In this document: positions 7,150-7,971 of the stretch, in pieces
Layout of the letters: every line of letters starts with the position of its first letter
Position numbering within the stretch: the stretch's first letter is position 1
Source: Lachnospiraceae bacterium
GTDB taxonomy: Bacteria > Bacillota > Clostridia > Lachnospirales > Anaerotignaceae
Direction: 5' to 3'
Assembly (NCBI GenBank): GCA_028695945.1
Contig: JAQVIB010000090.1
Coordinates: 1-7,971 of the forward strand
DNA: 7,971 nt
Position numbers and translations under genes: made by a program
The notes under the pieces: generated by a model
Told to the model about the DNA's origin: nothing
What the model saw: only the letters and a program-made list of their open reading frames with translations
Databases searched by the model: none

Positions 7150-7200
7150 TCTGGAATATGCCAATTACAGATGAATTTTTGAAAACTTTATACATATATT

Positions 7201-7221
7201 ATTTGTTTATATACCACAAAT
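7201..7221. promoter_or_regulatory. Inverted repeat upstream of the excisionase-like gene
   Basis: ATTTGT (7201-7206) and ACAAAT (7216-7221) are perfect inverted arms around 9 bases, in the 108-base gap between the ATPase and the excisionase-like gene. Half-site centres are about 15 bases apart, which suits an operator for a dimeric regulator, perhaps the downstream protein itself. The arms are short and AT-rich, so chance is possible. Confidence 0.25.
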
Positions 7222-7257
7222 TAAGACATGTATTTTATATTAACAAGGAGGAAATTT

Positions 7258-7464
7258 ATGAACGAATTATTTAACACTTACCCAGATGTGGTAGAAGTAT
7301 CTGACCTACAAGAAATGCTTAACATTGGTCGAAACAGTGCTTACAATCTAATACGCAATAATAAAATTAAGCACTTTAAGGTAGGAAAGGCTATTAAAAT
7401 CCCCAAAGTATACATAATTGAATTCATGCAATCAATTTGTAATGATCAACAGACACCAGCCTGA
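7258..7464 (+). CDS. Excisionase-like small winged-helix DNA-binding protein
   Basis: A 68-aa protein that is almost entirely one MerR/excisionase-type domain (HTH_17 type). VSDLQEMLNI (14-23) is the first HTH helix, GRNSAYNLIRNN (24-35) the turn and recognition helix, and IKHFKVGKAIKIPK (37-50) the wing, followed by a VYIIEFMQSI helix. The start at 7258 is chosen because AAGGAGG (7245-7251) lies 6 bases before it; an upstream in-frame ATG at 7228 has no ribosome site. Such proteins act as excisionases bending DNA at attachment sites, or as regulators of rep genes in Firmicute elements. It follows the DUF927-like ATPase on the same strand and is closed by a strong terminator. An integrase would be expected next to a true excisionase, and none is in the window, so a copy-number or transcription role is also possible. 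Confidence 0.8.
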   Translation: MNELFNTYPDVVEVSDLQEMLNIGRNSAYNLIRNNKIKHFKVGKAIKIPKVYIIEFMQSICNDQQTPA

Positions 7465-7493
7465 AATTACATACAAACTAAATAACTATGCAA

Positions 7494-7540
7494 AACCACT
7501 AAGCAAAAGACAGATTGCCGTTTGCTTAGTGGTTCTTTTT
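7494..7540 (+). terminator. Strong rho-independent terminator closing the gene cluster
   Basis: AACCACTAAGCAAA (7494-7507) and TTTGCTTAGTGGTT (7521-7534) form a perfect 14-base stem with a 13-base loop, followed by CTTTTT. It ends transcription from the excisionase-like gene. The T run overlaps the last codon of the convergent DUF4143 gene; on that strand only a short TTTT follows the stem, so it may also work leftward, less strongly. Confidence 0.92.
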
Positions 7541-7971
7541 ACACACAAAATGCCGCATAAAGTGGCACGCTCTTAACCCCATTTTCAAGCCCAAAATTTT
7601 TTTCTGAAAAACGGATACAGTAGCTAGGCTGATACTTTTCCACAAAAACACCAAGACTTCTGGATCTTACTTTCGTCCCCTTCTTAACCTCAATACCTAT
7701 TATATCTCTTTCTTTTTGCATAACAAAGTCAATCTCTGCCGTATGTTCACTGGCCCAATAAAACAGGATATGACCATTAGCCACCAATTCCTGTGCAACG
7801 TAGTTTTCTGTAACCGATCCCATAAAAAGGTTGGCTTCACCAGTCAATATTGTCTGCTGTGGCACACCAGATTTCATAACCAGTAACCCAACATCGCCCA
7901 TATAAAGTTTAAAAGAAGATAAATCTGCATATACAGAAATAGGGTTCATAGCCTGTTCAATTTTCTGGCAT
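7539..7971 (-). CDS. DUF4143-type protein, C-terminal part only
   Basis: The frame is open to the right window edge, so the 143 residues seen are the C-terminal part of a larger protein whose start lies outside; the ATG at 7949 is internal. NPISVYADLSSFKLYMGDVG (residues 9-28 of the visible part) is the typical lead-in of DUF4143 domains, which follow an AAA-type ATPase domain in full-length proteins of about 400 residues. SVTENYVAQELVANG, AEIDFV (D81) and GIEVKKG (E94, K96) make the D...ExK pattern of a PD-(D/E)XK nuclease-like fold. The biological role of this family is not established. The gene is visibly less AT-rich than the 449-aa gene and converges on the cluster terminator, so it is probably host chromosome. 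The frame is intact where seen. Confidence 0.85.
   Translation of the reverse strand, partial: CQKIEQAMNPISVYADLSSFKLYMGDVGLLVMKSGVPQQTILTGEANLFMGSVTENYVAQELVANGHILFYWASEHTAEIDFVMQKERDIIGIEVKKGTKVRSRSLGVFVEKYQPSYCIRFSEKNFGLENGVKSVPLYAAFCV

Larger units (their letters stand above)
2024..7464. mobile_element. Candidate plasmid-like or mobilisable element core
   Basis: A Rep/relaxase-like gene, an origin-like repeat region, an orphan basic protein, a DUF927-like ATPase and an excisionase-like protein lie together and are flanked by genes of more ordinary character. This content fits an integrated plasmid, a mobilisable element or a satellite. Against it, no integrase, attachment-site duplication, transfer or partition gene was found, so the limits given are just the outer genes and the true ends may lie outside the window. 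Confidence 0.4.

Noticed and set aside
7228..7257. Longer N-terminus for the excisionase-like protein
   Set aside because: The AAGGAGG ribosome site lies inside this extension and is ideally spaced for the ATG at 7258.

Overview
The window is AT-rich DNA with strong AGGAGG-type ribosome binding sites, a clostridial-looking Ser/Thr kinase (LIDFDAAR in place of the usual DFG context) and a DUF4143 gene. Together these suggest a Firmicute, most likely a gut or anaerobic member of the Clostridia. No rRNA, tRNA, CRISPR array or insertion sequence was seen. The assignments rest on motifs read by eye; no database search was possible.

Left part (1-2006): a membrane-anchored Ser/Thr protein kinase runs leftward off the window edge. 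It is divergently paired with a small XRE-like DNA-binding protein at 1581-2006. The short gap between them holds a good leftward promoter whose -10 box overlaps a perfect palindrome, so the pair looks like a self-regulated two-gene unit.

Middle part (2000-7540): this has the gene content of an integrated plasmid-like or mobilisable element. A Rep/relaxase-like protein (2024-3118, leftward) is separated by a 350-base gene-free region, with an alternating array of inverted TTCCCAC motifs, from a rightward set of three genes. These are an unrecognised basic 449-aa protein (3470-4819), a 622-aa P-loop ATPase of DUF927-like helicase/primase character (5281-7149) and a 68-aa excisionase-like winged-helix protein (7258-7464). 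A terminator ends the 449-aa gene at 4904-4947 and another closes the cluster at 7494-7540. The plausible division of labour is initiation (Rep), unwinding (ATPase), control of excision or copy number (excisionase-like protein) and an unknown role for the 449-aa protein. No integrase or attachment site was identified, so element boundaries are unproven. Between 4920 and 5145 the minus strand holds two tiny CxxC reading frames that look like a decayed or micro zinc-ribbon gene.

Right part (7539-7971): the C-terminal end of a leftward DUF4143-type gene (PD-(D/E)XK-like fold) enters from beyond the window. It is visibly richer in G+C than the middle genes, consistent with it being host chromosome.
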